From contig JAOTWS010000005.1 of assembly GCA_029862745.1 (NCBI GenBank), positions 62,001 through 126,000 on the forward strand: a stretch of DNA of 64,000 nt, in the 5' to 3' direction. The notes below the pieces were generated by a model that saw only the letters and a list, made by a program, of their open reading frames with translations, ran no database searches and was not told where the DNA came from. The stretch's first letter is position 1. The number at the start of each line of letters is the position of its first letter. The stretch comes from Nitrosopumilus sp. (GTDB taxonomy: Archaea > Thermoproteota > Nitrososphaeria > Nitrososphaerales > Nitrosopumilaceae). Shown here in pieces: positions 52,943-62,380 of the stretch. The position numbers and the translations under genes are program-made.

Positions 52943-54256
52943 ATGAATTTCGCATACGGGGTAATTGTAATTGTTGGTATTTTAGTTGCAATATCAATTG
53001 GGTTTATTATAATGGATCCCAATTTTATTATTGAACCACGAGTTGTTGAAGAGAAACCTAGTCCTTGTACTTTGGAATGGATACCGATGTGTGGTATTGA
53101 TGGTGTAACGTATGGTAACTTATGTATGCTAAATGCTGCTGATATAAAATTAGCACACAAAGGTGAATGTAGTGTTGATGCCCCCATAGTCAAACCACGA
53201 GTTGAAACTATGGAAAAAGAAATCTCAGTTCATCCTAATATCCTGACAAGTGTAGCAACTGTTGGTGATAGTTTGTCAATTGAAGTTGAATTTAGATCTG
53301 ATGATGGCATTATCGTAGACCACGTAAATTACGATATTTTTGCTACCCAAGATGGAAATACAATTCTATCGGAGATTGGTTCTCATAGACATCCAGGGAA
53401 ACATCCAATTCATGAAACTAAATTGTTAGGTGAATCTGATGTTGAAATTAAAGTCATTATTCAAGGCTTAGGTCATGATGAAGAAATCACTGGACCAAAA
53501 GGACATGAACATATGATTACTGTGACTCCTCAAGTATCACAAGTTTCTGTATCTTCTGGAATGGTTGTAGTACCAGAGACTTACATTGTTTCTACTTCTC
53601 AAGGATCTAGCATTCCAGGATGTGAAGATACAAATTCTTGTTATTTACCATATGAAATTACAATATCTGCTGGTGACAAAGTTACTTGGATTAATGATGA
53701 TTCAGCAACTCACACAGTAACTAGCGGAAATATTCCTGATGGTACCGACGGAGTATTTGATTCTGGATTGTTCATGGCAGGAACTACTTTTGAATTTACA
53801 TTTGACAAGGCAGCAACATATGATTATTTTTGTCTGGTTCATCCCTGGATGACTGGTAAAGTAATTGTTAATGAAGTTAAAGACATGATAATTTCAGAAC
53901 CTGAATCCATGTCTATTCCAACAAAGGAAGAACCATCTTCTGAGTTGGAAATGATGGATACAACTATAGTTTCAATTCCAATAGGTGTTGCAGTTCCAGG
54001 ATGTGAAGATACAAATTCTTGTTATTTACCATATGAAATTACAATATCTGCTGGTGACAAAGTTACTTGGATTAATGATGATTCAGCAACTCACACAGTA
54101 ACTAGCGGAAATGCTAGTGCCGGATTTACTGGAGTATTTGATTCTGGATTGTTCATGGCAGGAACTACTTTTGAATTTACATTTGACAAGGCAGCAACAT
54201 ATGATTATTTTTGTCTGGTTCATCCCTGGATGACTGGTAAAATTACAGTAACGTAG
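52943..54256 (+). CDS. Membrane-anchored protein with Kazal domain and two cupredoxin domains
   Basis: The 437-residue product starts with a membrane helix (YGVIVIVGILVAISIGFIIM). A Kazal-type cysteine motif follows (CTLEWIPMCGIDGVTYGNLC, ending KGEC), then a beta domain (about 90-195) and two plastocyanin-like domains that are near copies of each other. Both keep copper ligands: His in SATHTVTSG and Cys/His/Met in YFCLVHPWMTG. It could hold two type-1 copper sites outside the membrane, for electron transfer in ammonia oxidation respiration (inference). The ATG at 52943 is preferred to the GTG at 52934. Confidence 0.85.
   Translation: MNFAYGVIVIVGILVAISIGFIIMDPNFIIEPRVVEEKPSPCTLEWIPMCGIDGVTYGNLCMLNAADIKLAHKGECSVDAPIVKPRVETMEKEISVHPNILTSVATVGDSLSIEVEFRSDDGIIVDHVNYDIFATQDGNTILSEIGSHRHPGKHPIHETKLLGESDVEIKVIIQGLGHDEEITGPKGHEHMITVTPQVSQVSVSSGMVVVPETYIVSTSQGSSIPGCEDTNSCYLPYEITISAGDKVTWINDDSATHTVTSGNIPDGTDGVFDSGLFMAGTTFEFTFDKAATYDYFCLVHPWMTGKVIVNEVKDMIISEPESMSIPTKEEPSSELEMMDTTIVSIPIGVAVPGCEDTNSCYLPYEITISAGDKVTWINDDSATHTVTSGNASAGFTGVFDSGLFMAGTTFEFTFDKAATYDYFCLVHPWMTGKITVT
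53613..54241 (+). repeat. Near-identical 248-bp direct repeat encoding the two cupredoxin domains
   Basis: Copy A 53613-53860 and copy B 53994-54241 (period 381 bp) are identical except for about 20 bp in the middle, where NIPDGTDG in A is NASAGFTG in B. The identity includes synonymous sites. Confidence 0.9.
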
Positions 54257-54308
54257 ATTTTTTATTCTATGGTGATATTAACTACTAATCATTTTTTCCA
54301 TGTTTACA

Positions 54309-54453
54309 CTATTTGCCATATGTAGTAATGTATTCTAAATCTGTACAAGGTCGTCTTTGATCAGGAATAATGATTAGTTTTACACTTTCTACATCTTGCA
54401 ATAACATTACCTGATGTTTTTAATTCCAAATAATCCTTTAAAACAGAATGTAC
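54309..54453 (-). pseudogene. Degenerate small zinc-ribbon-like ORF
   Basis: On the minus strand one frame reads VHSVLKDYLELKTSGNVIAR and CRKC. The adjacent frame continues KLIIIPDQRRPCTDLEYITT to a stop at 54309-54311. Dropping one A after the CRKC codons joins them into a single coherent protein end with three cysteines. There is no in-frame ATG start. I read this as a frameshifted remnant; short length keeps confidence low. Confidence 0.3.
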
Positions 54454-54462
54454 ATTAAATTT

Positions 54463-54873
54463 CTATTTTTGTTCTTTGATAAAATCTACAATGGAAAGAA
54501 TTTTTCCCATTTCTGCAAGATGACCATAACTCTTTTTCCCACGACCAATTATCGATTTTTTTAATGGTTCATTGTTTACGGTACAAAATAATAGTTTTCC
54601 ATTATCTAGAGGAATTGATATTCTCTTTATCTTTTCATACGATGAAATAGAGTACAATCCTGAACCTATATACTGTTTAACATTGGTATTTCCTTTCCAG
54701 CCGTTGAGTGCTCTCATAATAGTTTGTTTTGTCTCTTCAACTGGAACAATATTTTTCAATCCCTTTCTTTGACTATTCCACAAAATTTCACCATTAGCAT
54801 CAGCTACGGCTGCAAATCTAATGGACTCATTGAAATCCATTAACATGTTTAGGAGTTTTTCGTACTTGTCCAT
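54463..54873 (-). CDS. Thaumarchaeal hypothetical protein, paralogue pair A, copy 1
   Basis: The 136-residue protein starts MDKYEKLLNMLMDFNESIRF and has an alternating strand/helix pattern with AAVADANGEILWNSQRKGL and KRISIPLDNGKLLFCTVNNE. It clearly shares ancestry with the neighbour at 54973-55377 (same N-terminal motif, ILWNS, and C-terminal EMGKILSIVDF). The pattern recalls small PAS- or roadblock-like sensory folds, but I cannot assign the family. No membrane segment is present. Confidence 0.7.
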   Translation of the reverse strand: MDKYEKLLNMLMDFNESIRFAAVADANGEILWNSQRKGLKNIVPVEETKQTIMRALNGWKGNTNVKQYIGSGLYSISSYEKIKRISIPLDNGKLLFCTVNNEPLKKSIIGRGKKSYGHLAEMGKILSIVDFIKEQK

Positions 54874-54972
54874 AAATTATATGATTCATTTCTGTTAATA
54901 AATATTCCAAATGATCTCTTTAGTGTCTAACTGTTTGAAATTGTCTCATTATTGAAACGAGCATCTTCAGTT

Positions 54973-55377
54973 CTACTCAAATGTGTTCACAAAGTCAACT
55001 ATGGATAATATTTTTCCCATTTCGACCATCTTCCCATAACTTTTCTTTTTTGTATTTTTCATAGGTGTGTTATCTACACTCATAAACAATAAGTGAAAGG
55101 CATCAATTGGAAGCGTGACTCTTTTTGTTTTCTCAAAAGATGTAATATGGTACAATGGATCTCCTAACGCATTACGATCTGCAGCCTTACACCTATCAAT
55201 CCAATCATCGGATTCTCGTTTTAGAGCCTTTTTGGTTTCAGCTATTGGGACTTGAAGTTTTGCGTCCTTTCTTTTAGAATTCCATAATATGTCTCCTGAT
55301 GTATTACTAATTATTGCAAGTCTAATTGATTCATCAAAATCCATCAACATATTGAGAACTTTCTCATATCGCCCCAT
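54973..55377 (-). CDS. Thaumarchaeal hypothetical protein, paralogue pair A, copy 2
   Basis: The 134-residue tandem paralogue of the previous gene starts MGRYEKVLNMLMDFDESIRL and ends VEMGKILSIVDFVNTFE. It is divergent enough (most surface residues differ) to be an old duplication. It is divergently transcribed from the DICT-like gene at 55466 with an 88-bp spacer, so the two may share control. The function is unknown. Confidence 0.7.
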   Translation of the reverse strand: MGRYEKVLNMLMDFDESIRLAIISNTSGDILWNSKRKDAKLQVPIAETKKALKRESDDWIDRCKAADRNALGDPLYHITSFEKTKRVTLPIDAFHLLFMSVDNTPMKNTKKKSYGKMVEMGKILSIVDFVNTFE

Positions 55378-55465
55378 GGATATTGTATGATTCTAGATAA
55401 TAAAAACAATTTGTTAAAATGCTGTGAAAGATTAACTTATATCTGATTTTGGAATTATATTTAAC

Positions 55466-56011
55466 ATGGGAAGACATTATGAAGGGTTTGTAGGTGAAGT
55501 TTGGGAAGAATTCCCACAGCTAGCTGAATGGCATGATCTAGATCCATCAGTTCTTCCAATGTGGACTATGGATCAGTTTATTGAGGCTGGATATCATAAT
55601 TTTCATGCAGAAAGAAAGCAGTTGTTTCATATTAGTAAATTAATTGAAAAATACGCTCAAGAGAATAGTCAGCCACTACTTGCAACTTTTGAAAAAATTG
55701 CAAGATATAAATTTGTTCAAAAAAGATATCAGAAACTAATTGAGCAGATTCCAAAGATCTGGGTTATAGCAGATTTTGATGAAACCCCTATTGATACCCC
55801 TCAAAAAATTGATGTAATAAATTGTAATGATACTATTCTCCATGATGTTTGGAGTGTAATAACTAGAGGGCCATTTGGACCATTTGGTTTGATAGCAGAA
55901 GAATACGAGAATGGAAAATTCAGAGGTTTTTTTACTTTAAATCCAACTGTATGCAGACATGCTGTTGGTAAAATGGGTAAAATTCTAGGTAAGAAATTTA
56001 CTCTCCAATGA
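55466..56011 (+). CDS. DICT-like sensory-domain protein, paralogue pair B, copy 1
   Basis: A 181-residue soluble protein whose middle and C-terminal parts (LLATFEKIARYKFVQKRYQK, IWVIADFDETP, VWSVITRGPFGPFGLIAEEY) resemble DICT sensory domains, found mainly in bacterial signalling proteins. The N-terminal part is a shared family segment (EVWEEFPQLAEWHDLD). It is convergent with its paralogue at 56036. With no attached output domain, it may sense a ligand for a separate partner. The DICT assignment is by pattern only. Confidence 0.6.
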   Translation: MGRHYEGFVGEVWEEFPQLAEWHDLDPSVLPMWTMDQFIEAGYHNFHAERKQLFHISKLIEKYAQENSQPLLATFEKIARYKFVQKRYQKLIEQIPKIWVIADFDETPIDTPQKIDVINCNDTILHDVWSVITRGPFGPFGLIAEEYENGKFRGFFTLNPTVCRHAVGKMGKILGKKFTLQ

Positions 56012-56035
56012 TTTTTAGAAATCAGTTTGTGAAAA

Positions 56036-56608
56036 TTATTTTATAAAATCAATCTTTGATCTTAGGCTTTGATTCATCTTGTTTATTACATTTTGAATTA
56101 CTTGAGTACTAATTGAAAAGAATCCTGAAAACTTACCATCTCCCATATCCTCTGCAACTAAACCAAATGGACCGTTAGGACCTCTAGTTACTACTATCCA
56201 CATATCTGAAATATTTGTTCCATCACAACTAATGACTTCAGCTACTCTAGGTGGTTGAGGCTGTAAAAATGGATTGTTGAAATTTCCAATAATCCATGCT
56301 TTTGGTATTTTCTCAAGAATCTCTATATAGCGATCTTCAACATACTTGAATCTCTTTTCAGTCTCGAACGCTGCCAGTAGTGGAGCATTATGTTTTACTG
56401 CATAGTTCTCAAGTAAAATGCTAATTCTGTATAGATCTTTTCTTGAGGTGGTGTACCTTACATGCCCTGCATTCATCCATTCCTCTAGTGTCCAAAGAAT
56501 ATTATGATCAGTAACATCTGTTTCTTTTATTTCTGATAAAGCAGGAAACTCCTCGTATATCTCTGCCAAGAAACTGTTGTATCTTTGGTTCATGACGTGT
56601 TCATTCAT
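56036..56608 (-). CDS. DICT-like sensory-domain protein, paralogue pair B, copy 2
   Basis: The 190-residue paralogue of the gene at 55466 shares EIYEEFPALSE, LLAAFETEKRFKYVEDRY, IPKAWIIGNFN, and MWIVVTRGPNGPFGLVAED with it. The start is the ATG at 56608. The two are tail to tail with a 24-bp gap. The shared TRGPxGPFGL block is the strongest hallmark. The function is unknown. Confidence 0.6.
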   Translation of the reverse strand: MNEHVMNQRYNSFLAEIYEEFPALSEIKETDVTDHNILWTLEEWMNAGHVRYTTSRKDLYRISILLENYAVKHNAPLLAAFETEKRFKYVEDRYIEILEKIPKAWIIGNFNNPFLQPQPPRVAEVISCDGTNISDMWIVVTRGPNGPFGLVAEDMGDGKFSGFFSISTQVIQNVINKMNQSLRSKIDFIK

Positions 56609-56735
56609 TCATGATATTTAACCACTGTTATTCTAATTTTCATCTAGTTGCTCATAAAATAGAATCACAAAAAACTAAAGATATTTTCAAATTATAATAA
56701 TGATTTAGATATATTATCTGTATTGTTACTTATAC

Positions 56736-58802
56736 TTAGATTGCTATAGCTTTACTACCTTGTTCTGTAGATTCAAATTTGTAAATTTGCTCTACTGTTG
56801 AATCTTCGAAGATTTCTGTGTCATGTGTGATTATTAGAAATTGCATTTGTGATTCCACATTTGAAACATTTGATAATTGTGATAAAACCCCTACTAGTAA
56901 TTTTTTTCTTTCAGCATCTAGATGAGTTGTAGGCTCGTCAAGAATCATTAAATTCAGATTTGATGCACCTAGAAGACTGGCCATACCTAATCGTAATGCC
57001 AATGCAACACTTACTTTCTCCCCACCACTAAGTGATTCTAACTCTAATGTCTCATTTTTTGCATAACATGTAATGGATATGTCTCTAGTTTTTTCTGATA
57101 ATGAAATTCTTTGAATTTTTGTATTAAGCAGTGTGAGGTACTCTGAAGATTTGGCAGATATTGTATTTAATGCCCATGATCTTAGACTTGTTGCAACAGG
57201 TCCATCTCTGCTAAAAATATTTGTCTGAATCTCATCTAGGTTTGTTATGTATTCTTTCACAATTTTTAGTTCTGAAATTGTATTTTGAATTATTTTGATC
57301 TGATCTTCACCTTTAGAAATTTTTTCGGAAATTGCGCCAATTAACTGATCAATTTGAGATAATTGCATTTGTTTTTCATCAACTGTTTTTTTGAGATTCA
57401 AAAATTCTTGTTCATTGAATCCACTGATTTCAATTTCCATCTTTGAAATATTTTCAAATATCATTTTTGCATGAGAATCAATTTGAGATATTTCTAGTAA
57501 GCTTCCTTCTGATGAGGGAATTTTCTGTTTTTTAATTTCTATGTCTCTCTGAATCTTCATTAATTCTTCTTTATTGCTAATTGAATAAGCCCTAAGTGTT
57601 GCTTCTGCATCTCTAGCATTTTGTAATTTTTCTGAAAATTCTTTTCTTTTTTGTACGTACAATGTCTTATCTTTTTCTATTGAATTAATTTTTTCTTGTA
57701 TTGTGATAATTTCTTGTTTGATGTGTTCTTCTTGAAATAGCGGATTTAATTTTTCTACATTTGAATCACAAACTGGACATTTGTTATCTTTTAGGTGAAG
57801 TTTGGATGCCAGCAACTGTTTTTCCTTTAATGATGCTATTTGGTTACCGTATTCCTGAATTTTCTTTACGGTATCCTCAATTGCCTGTTCTATTTTTTCT
57901 ATTTTAGATTCCAAGTCTGTTTTTAGATTTGCATGCTCAAAACATCCTTCACAATCATGTATCTTACGCTCATTTTCATTGATTTCATGTTGAATTTCCT
58001 GGATTGCCTCTTTTGCATATGATGCTAATTCTTTTTTTCTTAATTCTAGCTGATTAATTTTGTCAATTTTTGGAGATTCTGTTTCTATTTTTTTTCTTAA
58101 TTCATTAACTTCATTTTGTAATCTTTTTTGTTCTAATTCTAATTTATTTTTTTCAGGTATTCTTTCTTGAATTTCTTTTTTATTTTGTTCTAAATTTCGT
58201 ACTAGTATTTCTATATGTGTATCGTCATATCCAAGATCACCTCTTATTTTTTCACGAAATACTTTATTTACTAATTTCATTGATTCTGATGCTACATCAA
58301 GTTTATCAATTCCTATTATTGCATTGAGTAACTCTTTGAATTCTTTTGGTTTTGAATTGATAATTGTATTTAATTCTCCTTGTTGTACAATTGATGCTAT
58401 TTTTAATTTTTCAAAATCCAAACCAATAGTTTTTTCTATCTCTTGTGTCATCGACTCACCAAATTGTTTTCTTTCACCTGCAGCAATTTCCATTCGTTCA
58501 TCTCCTAATATTTCTGAAAATGTTGCAGCAAGACTTCCCTTGCTATCTATTTTTCTAACCGCCTCGTATTGTTTTCCATTTATTGAAAATCCTATTTTTG
58601 AAAATCCTTGATTTGCCCCTCGTTTAATCAAACTTTTATTTGATTTTCTAGTATGTTGTCCAAACAATGCAAATGTAATTGCATCTATAATGCTAGATTT
58701 TCCTGCACCATTATCTCCAACAAAAACTGTAACTCCGTTTTCAAATTCTAATTTTGTATTTGAGTGTGCAAGAAAATCTCCTAACTCTATTGATGTGATC
58801 AT
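56736..58802 (-). CDS. rad50: DNA double-strand break repair ATPase Rad50
   Basis: A 688-residue SMC-like ATPase: Walker A VFVGDNGAGKSSIIDAITFA (about 27-46), Q-loop IVQQGELN, zinc hook CPVC (C342, C345) in the middle of a long coiled coil, signature LESLSGGEKVSVALALRLG, and Walker B LMILDEPTTHLD near the end. It forms the Mre11-Rad50 complex that tethers and processes DNA ends. The coiled coil is short relative to Pyrococcus Rad50 (about 880 residues). A second CxxC pair (C284, C287) lies before the hook. It overlaps mre11 by 4 bp. Confidence 0.95.
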   Translation of the reverse strand: MITSIELGDFLAHSNTKLEFENGVTVFVGDNGAGKSSIIDAITFALFGQHTRKSNKSLIKRGANQGFSKIGFSINGKQYEAVRKIDSKGSLAATFSEILGDERMEIAAGERKQFGESMTQEIEKTIGLDFEKLKIASIVQQGELNTIINSKPKEFKELLNAIIGIDKLDVASESMKLVNKVFREKIRGDLGYDDTHIEILVRNLEQNKKEIQERIPEKNKLELEQKRLQNEVNELRKKIETESPKIDKINQLELRKKELASYAKEAIQEIQHEINENERKIHDCEGCFEHANLKTDLESKIEKIEQAIEDTVKKIQEYGNQIASLKEKQLLASKLHLKDNKCPVCDSNVEKLNPLFQEEHIKQEIITIQEKINSIEKDKTLYVQKRKEFSEKLQNARDAEATLRAYSISNKEELMKIQRDIEIKKQKIPSSEGSLLEISQIDSHAKMIFENISKMEIEISGFNEQEFLNLKKTVDEKQMQLSQIDQLIGAISEKISKGEDQIKIIQNTISELKIVKEYITNLDEIQTNIFSRDGPVATSLRSWALNTISAKSSEYLTLLNTKIQRISLSEKTRDISITCYAKNETLELESLSGGEKVSVALALRLGMASLLGASNLNLMILDEPTTHLDAERKKLLVGVLSQLSNVSNVESQMQFLIITHDTEIFEDSTVEQIYKFESTEQGSKAIAI

Positions 58803-59941
58803 AAATTTTTCTCCTTTTTGAATTTTTCAAAATTTTCAAAAATTATTTGTGAAGCTTCTTTGATTTCACCTGTTGCTAAGATTGGAAGTAATTCTTTTAT
58901 TGCAAAATTTGCTGATTGTTCAGAACCTAGAGCATCAACTGATAATCTGTACATTTCATCGTCAATTACACTTGGTCTGTCTAAGAATACTGATGAATCT
59001 GAAACTTGTTTTGTGTTGATTCTCCAAAAACATCTAAGAACAAGCGAATTCAACCTTGCAATTTGTATCTGAATATGTTCTGTTTCTATACTGTCTCCTT
59101 GAATTTTTATCTCCACTATTGGCTTTTTTGTAGTGTTAGAAATTTTTTCTGAAATATCATCGATAGTTTTTACTAATTCTTCATATTTGGTTTTAAATGA
59201 AAACTGTGGTCTTATATCAAGCTCAACCCAATTTGTTTTTGCCTCTTTAGAAGAAATGTCAACTTGGAAAAAACCTTTCTTTGTTTCTTTGATTCCCTCA
59301 CTAGTAGTTGACTCTATTGATCCAGGGTATGCTATTGGTCCGTTAAGATGATTAAACTCTTTGATATCTTTATCATGAAGATGTCCCATTGCATAATATG
59401 TGAAATTTTTAGGCAAGTCTGTTGATTGCAGTTCTCCTGCAAATTTGTTGAACTCTGTAATTCCTTGATGCAAAACTAGAATCTTGTGTCCTGAATGGTT
59501 CTGTGCAATTTTATCTATATTTTTAAATTTATCCTCATATTGTGAAATTTCTGCTTTTCTAATTTTATCAAGTCCTACAATCAGCGAACCCTTGTATTCA
59601 AATGGATTTCCTTGACCTATATATTTTGAAAATCCTAGATTGTGATAAACATATGGAATTGGAGTTGTTCTTATTCTACTGATGTCATGTTCACCCAAAA
59701 TAAAAAATGAATCAATATTATTTTCTTTTAACCGCTTTAATCCATTTGCCATTTGTACAATTGCAGTACCATTTGGGTTAGGTACATGAAAAATATCCCC
59801 TGCAAATATTACAAAATTCACATGATCCTTTATTGATATGTCTATTGCTTGATTGAATACATCATACACATCTTGCATTCGTTCCTCTGAGCCATATTGT
59901 ACTAAACCCAAATGTGTATCTGAAATATGAGAAAATAACAT
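58799..59941 (-). CDS. mre11: DNA double-strand break repair nuclease Mre11
   Basis: A 380-residue metallophosphoesterase with all family motifs: HISDTHLGLVQYG (start), VIFAGDIFHVPNP, ILGEHDISRI (GEHD in place of the usual GNHD), VLHQGI, and YAMGHLHDKDI. The C-terminal 130 residues would hold the capping and Rad50-binding parts. It starts at ATG 59941 overlapping the herA stop by 1 bp and its stop overlaps rad50. It makes initial cuts at broken DNA ends in homologous recombination. Confidence 0.95.
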   Translation of the reverse strand: MLFSHISDTHLGLVQYGSEERMQDVYDVFNQAIDISIKDHVNFVIFAGDIFHVPNPNGTAIVQMANGLKRLKENNIDSFFILGEHDISRIRTTPIPYVYHNLGFSKYIGQGNPFEYKGSLIVGLDKIRKAEISQYEDKFKNIDKIAQNHSGHKILVLHQGITEFNKFAGELQSTDLPKNFTYYAMGHLHDKDIKEFNHLNGPIAYPGSIESTTSEGIKETKKGFFQVDISSKEAKTNWVELDIRPQFSFKTKYEELVKTIDDISEKISNTTKKPIVEIKIQGDSIETEHIQIQIARLNSLVLRCFWRINTKQVSDSSVFLDRPSVIDDEMYRLSVDALGSEQSANFAIKELLPILATGEIKEASQIIFENFEKFKKEKNL

Positions 59942-61473
59942 TAGTCTAATAACAAGTCTTTTTGAACAAGTCCCTGTGTTGATTCCACTGCAACTTCATT
60001 CATTCTGTTTGCCCTTGCCCATGCATTGACTGCACTTTGATCTGCTCCCATTATTTTCTCCTTTACTTCTTCCACATGCACTAGCGATGGAAGATTTGTC
60101 CATTGCCCGACAAGAATCGCATCTCCAACATTGAGTGATGTTAATTGGGCGATTAATTCCCGGCTAGTTGATTCTGTTGCTGAGGCTATTTGGCGCTGAT
60201 CATCCTCCTGAATGATCTTCATAATTGCAAAAGAACCCATCTGACTTAATATGTTTAGATCAACGCTTCGTGGTCTTTGTGACACAATTCCTAGGCCTAA
60301 CCCAAACTTTCTTCCCTCTCTTGCAATTTTTGCAGCCCAATATTTTGCACTGGTATCGTGTTCTTTTGGAATGAATACATGTGCTTCTTCTATAATTACA
60401 AAAATTGGTGAATTGAATCTATACGCTCTTTCTCTCTTTGCCTTTCCATGTTTTGCAATACTTGCATCTTTTCTGTCTTTGAGTAATTGTTGCAAGTAAA
60501 ATGCAACTGCAACATTAGCCTGTTTTTCTGAAAGCTCTGAAATATTGAGAATATTTGTCCTGCCTTCTTTTATAAAACTAATTGGATCCCCCATGTTAGG
60601 ATCTAAAATATCTTCAAATCTTCTTTGGGCTTCTTCTATAATATCTTGAACTCTATACGCAGATGTTCTAATTTCTTTTATTTTTTTATCTTCTGAATTT
60701 ACTATAAAATCTACTTCATTTTCTAATTTAATCCAAAATTCTTTTGATTCTCTAACTTGTTTTGTAAATGCCATTCTTAAAACACGTTGTTGGACATTGG
60801 CACCATCTCTTATTTCTAAAACCTCTGAGAATTGATCTGCATCTAATAGTCGTGGATTTATCTTTGCATCAATTATGTTGATCCGAGGGATGTTGAGAGA
60901 TGTATAGTCGTTATGATAATCAAAAATTACTATGGTACCGTTTAATTTTGAAATCTGTTTTGTAACTAATGAAACTAGATTACTTTTCCCCATTCCCGTC
61001 ATTGCTAATATTCCTAAATGTCTTGAAACAATTTTATCTAAATTCACTTTTGCATCAATTGTTTTGTTTCGTAAAAGACTTCCAATTTTTACCCATCCTT
61101 CTTTTTTTGGACTGAAGATTTCTTCTAGGTCTTGTTTATTTGGTAAAGTAATTTCTGCGCCTGGAATTGGTGGGATTGCTGGAATTGTTGATTGACCTCT
61201 TCTTAAACTCTCTAAAAATCCTAAAACTCCAATATGTGCAGTGAATGTCTTGTCTCTCTTGTTTAATTCTGCAATCTCTATACTTTCTTCAGCTTCATCA
61301 AAATTCCTAACATCTGTAAATGCGGCACTTGATACTGAGGATCTCTCGACTAATCCGAGAACTTCACCTTCGTCTGTATTAATTTTGATGTATTCTCCTA
61401 CTGAAAGAGCTCTTGATGTTATTGCCGTGACAAATGTGGGTTTTGATTCCCCTATGACATAACCTAAACTCAA
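59941..61473 (-). CDS. herA: DNA end-resection bipolar helicase/ATPase HerA
   Basis: The 510-residue protein starts with a HAS-barrel-type beta domain (residues 1 to about 90), then the FtsK/VirB4-like ATPase: Walker A LAMTGMGKSNLVSL (about 173-186), Walker B FVIIEEAHVFIP, and the arginine-containing SQMGSFAIMKIIQEDD segment. It works as a hexamer with NurA to resect DNA ends in both polarities. It starts at TTG 61473, overlapping the nurA stop (TTGA). This coupling supports the start even though TTG is rare. Confidence 0.95.
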   Translation of the reverse strand: MSLGYVIGESKPTFVTAITSRALSVGEYIKINTDEGEVLGLVERSSVSSAAFTDVRNFDEAEESIEIAELNKRDKTFTAHIGVLGFLESLRRGQSTIPAIPPIPGAEITLPNKQDLEEIFSPKKEGWVKIGSLLRNKTIDAKVNLDKIVSRHLGILAMTGMGKSNLVSLVTKQISKLNGTIVIFDYHNDYTSLNIPRINIIDAKINPRLLDADQFSEVLEIRDGANVQQRVLRMAFTKQVRESKEFWIKLENEVDFIVNSEDKKIKEIRTSAYRVQDIIEEAQRRFEDILDPNMGDPISFIKEGRTNILNISELSEKQANVAVAFYLQQLLKDRKDASIAKHGKAKRERAYRFNSPIFVIIEEAHVFIPKEHDTSAKYWAAKIAREGRKFGLGLGIVSQRPRSVDLNILSQMGSFAIMKIIQEDDQRQIASATESTSRELIAQLTSLNVGDAILVGQWTNLPSLVHVEEVKEKIMGADQSAVNAWARANRMNEVAVESTQGLVQKDLLLD

Positions 61474-62306
61474 CCTAATACCTCACGTGAACCTATCTCA
61501 TTACTTAATCCTAATAAACTGACCATTTTTGCAAGTTCCTTATCTGATATTTTACAGTTATTATGAGCAAGCTTTAATGCATAAGGATATCCACCTATAC
61601 TGGTCTTATACAATTTGTTCAATAATGATTTGATCTCTATTTCATCATGATCATTTCCTAATAATTCTAACTTGATTATAGGTGTGGAGTCACTAAGTCT
61701 AACAAATGTTGATGATATTACTTTGTTCGAACCATATTTTTTTTCTACAAATATTTTGCTAAACCCTGGACCTTTTGTTATATGATTGTAATAAAAAATA
61801 TCCCCTGCCAGAGAACCTAGACTTTCAAATTGTTTCTTTGTATTTGATGTCTTTGCAATAAATATTACATTATTTCGCTTCTTCATTGTTTTAACAATTA
61901 GTGTATCTAGTGATGATTGTCTTGTCATAAATTGAGAATGAAGTGAGCCATCCATTAAAACCAAGTCTACTTTATCCACTGTCTGTTCACATGCATCAAT
62001 CTCCATCTTACTTGCGATTCTTGAAAGATCTGTATCTGAACCCAGACCTGAATCATGCAGATCCACTAGTACTTCACCATCTGATTTGATCGAAACTGCA
62101 GTAGTTGCCCAAAGCTCAATTCCTTGAAATTTAGTATTGTTAAAACTACTATCTATGCCTGCCATTGATACTTCTTCTTTTATAGGCGTAAATTCTATCC
62201 AGTTTTCTCTTGCTTTTTGTAAAATTTGTTCAAATTTTGGTCCCCTTAAAATAGATAGTATCTTCTCTCTGTTGATAATTGCATCCTTGTAAACTGTATT
62301 TAGCAC
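61470..62306 (-). CDS. nurA: 5'-3' nuclease NurA
   Basis: The 278-residue protein has the NurA motifs: SMAGIDSSFNNTKFQGIELW with the first catalytic Asp, LVLMDGSLHSQFM with a second, and VIFIAKTSNTKKQFESL. It has an RNase H-like fold that degrades the 5' strand inside the HerA ring. It is the first gene of the nurA-herA-mre11-rad50 operon, with a GTG start at 62306. An earlier start is not available in frame. Confidence 0.93.
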   Translation of the reverse strand: MLNTVYKDAIINREKILSILRGPKFEQILQKARENWIEFTPIKEEVSMAGIDSSFNNTKFQGIELWATTAVSIKSDGEVLVDLHDSGLGSDTDLSRIASKMEIDACEQTVDKVDLVLMDGSLHSQFMTRQSSLDTLIVKTMKKRNNVIFIAKTSNTKKQFESLGSLAGDIFYYNHITKGPGFSKIFVEKKYGSNKVISSTFVRLSDSTPIIKLELLGNDHDEIEIKSLLNKLYKTSIGGYPYALKLAHNNCKISDKELAKMVSLLGLSNEIGSREVLG

Positions 62307-62380
62307 AACAATACTTTGTTAGTTTGAATAAAATCTTTAGGTTATACTGAACTTTGACAAACTAGTTCTCTCAAAACCAC

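Noticed and set aside
54462-54465. UAG readthrough from the gene at 54463 into the in-frame zinc-ribbon-like segment
   Set aside because: The downstream frame breaks after 30 codons, and the paralogue at 54973 ends normally at the same place, so the in-frame position is probably chance.
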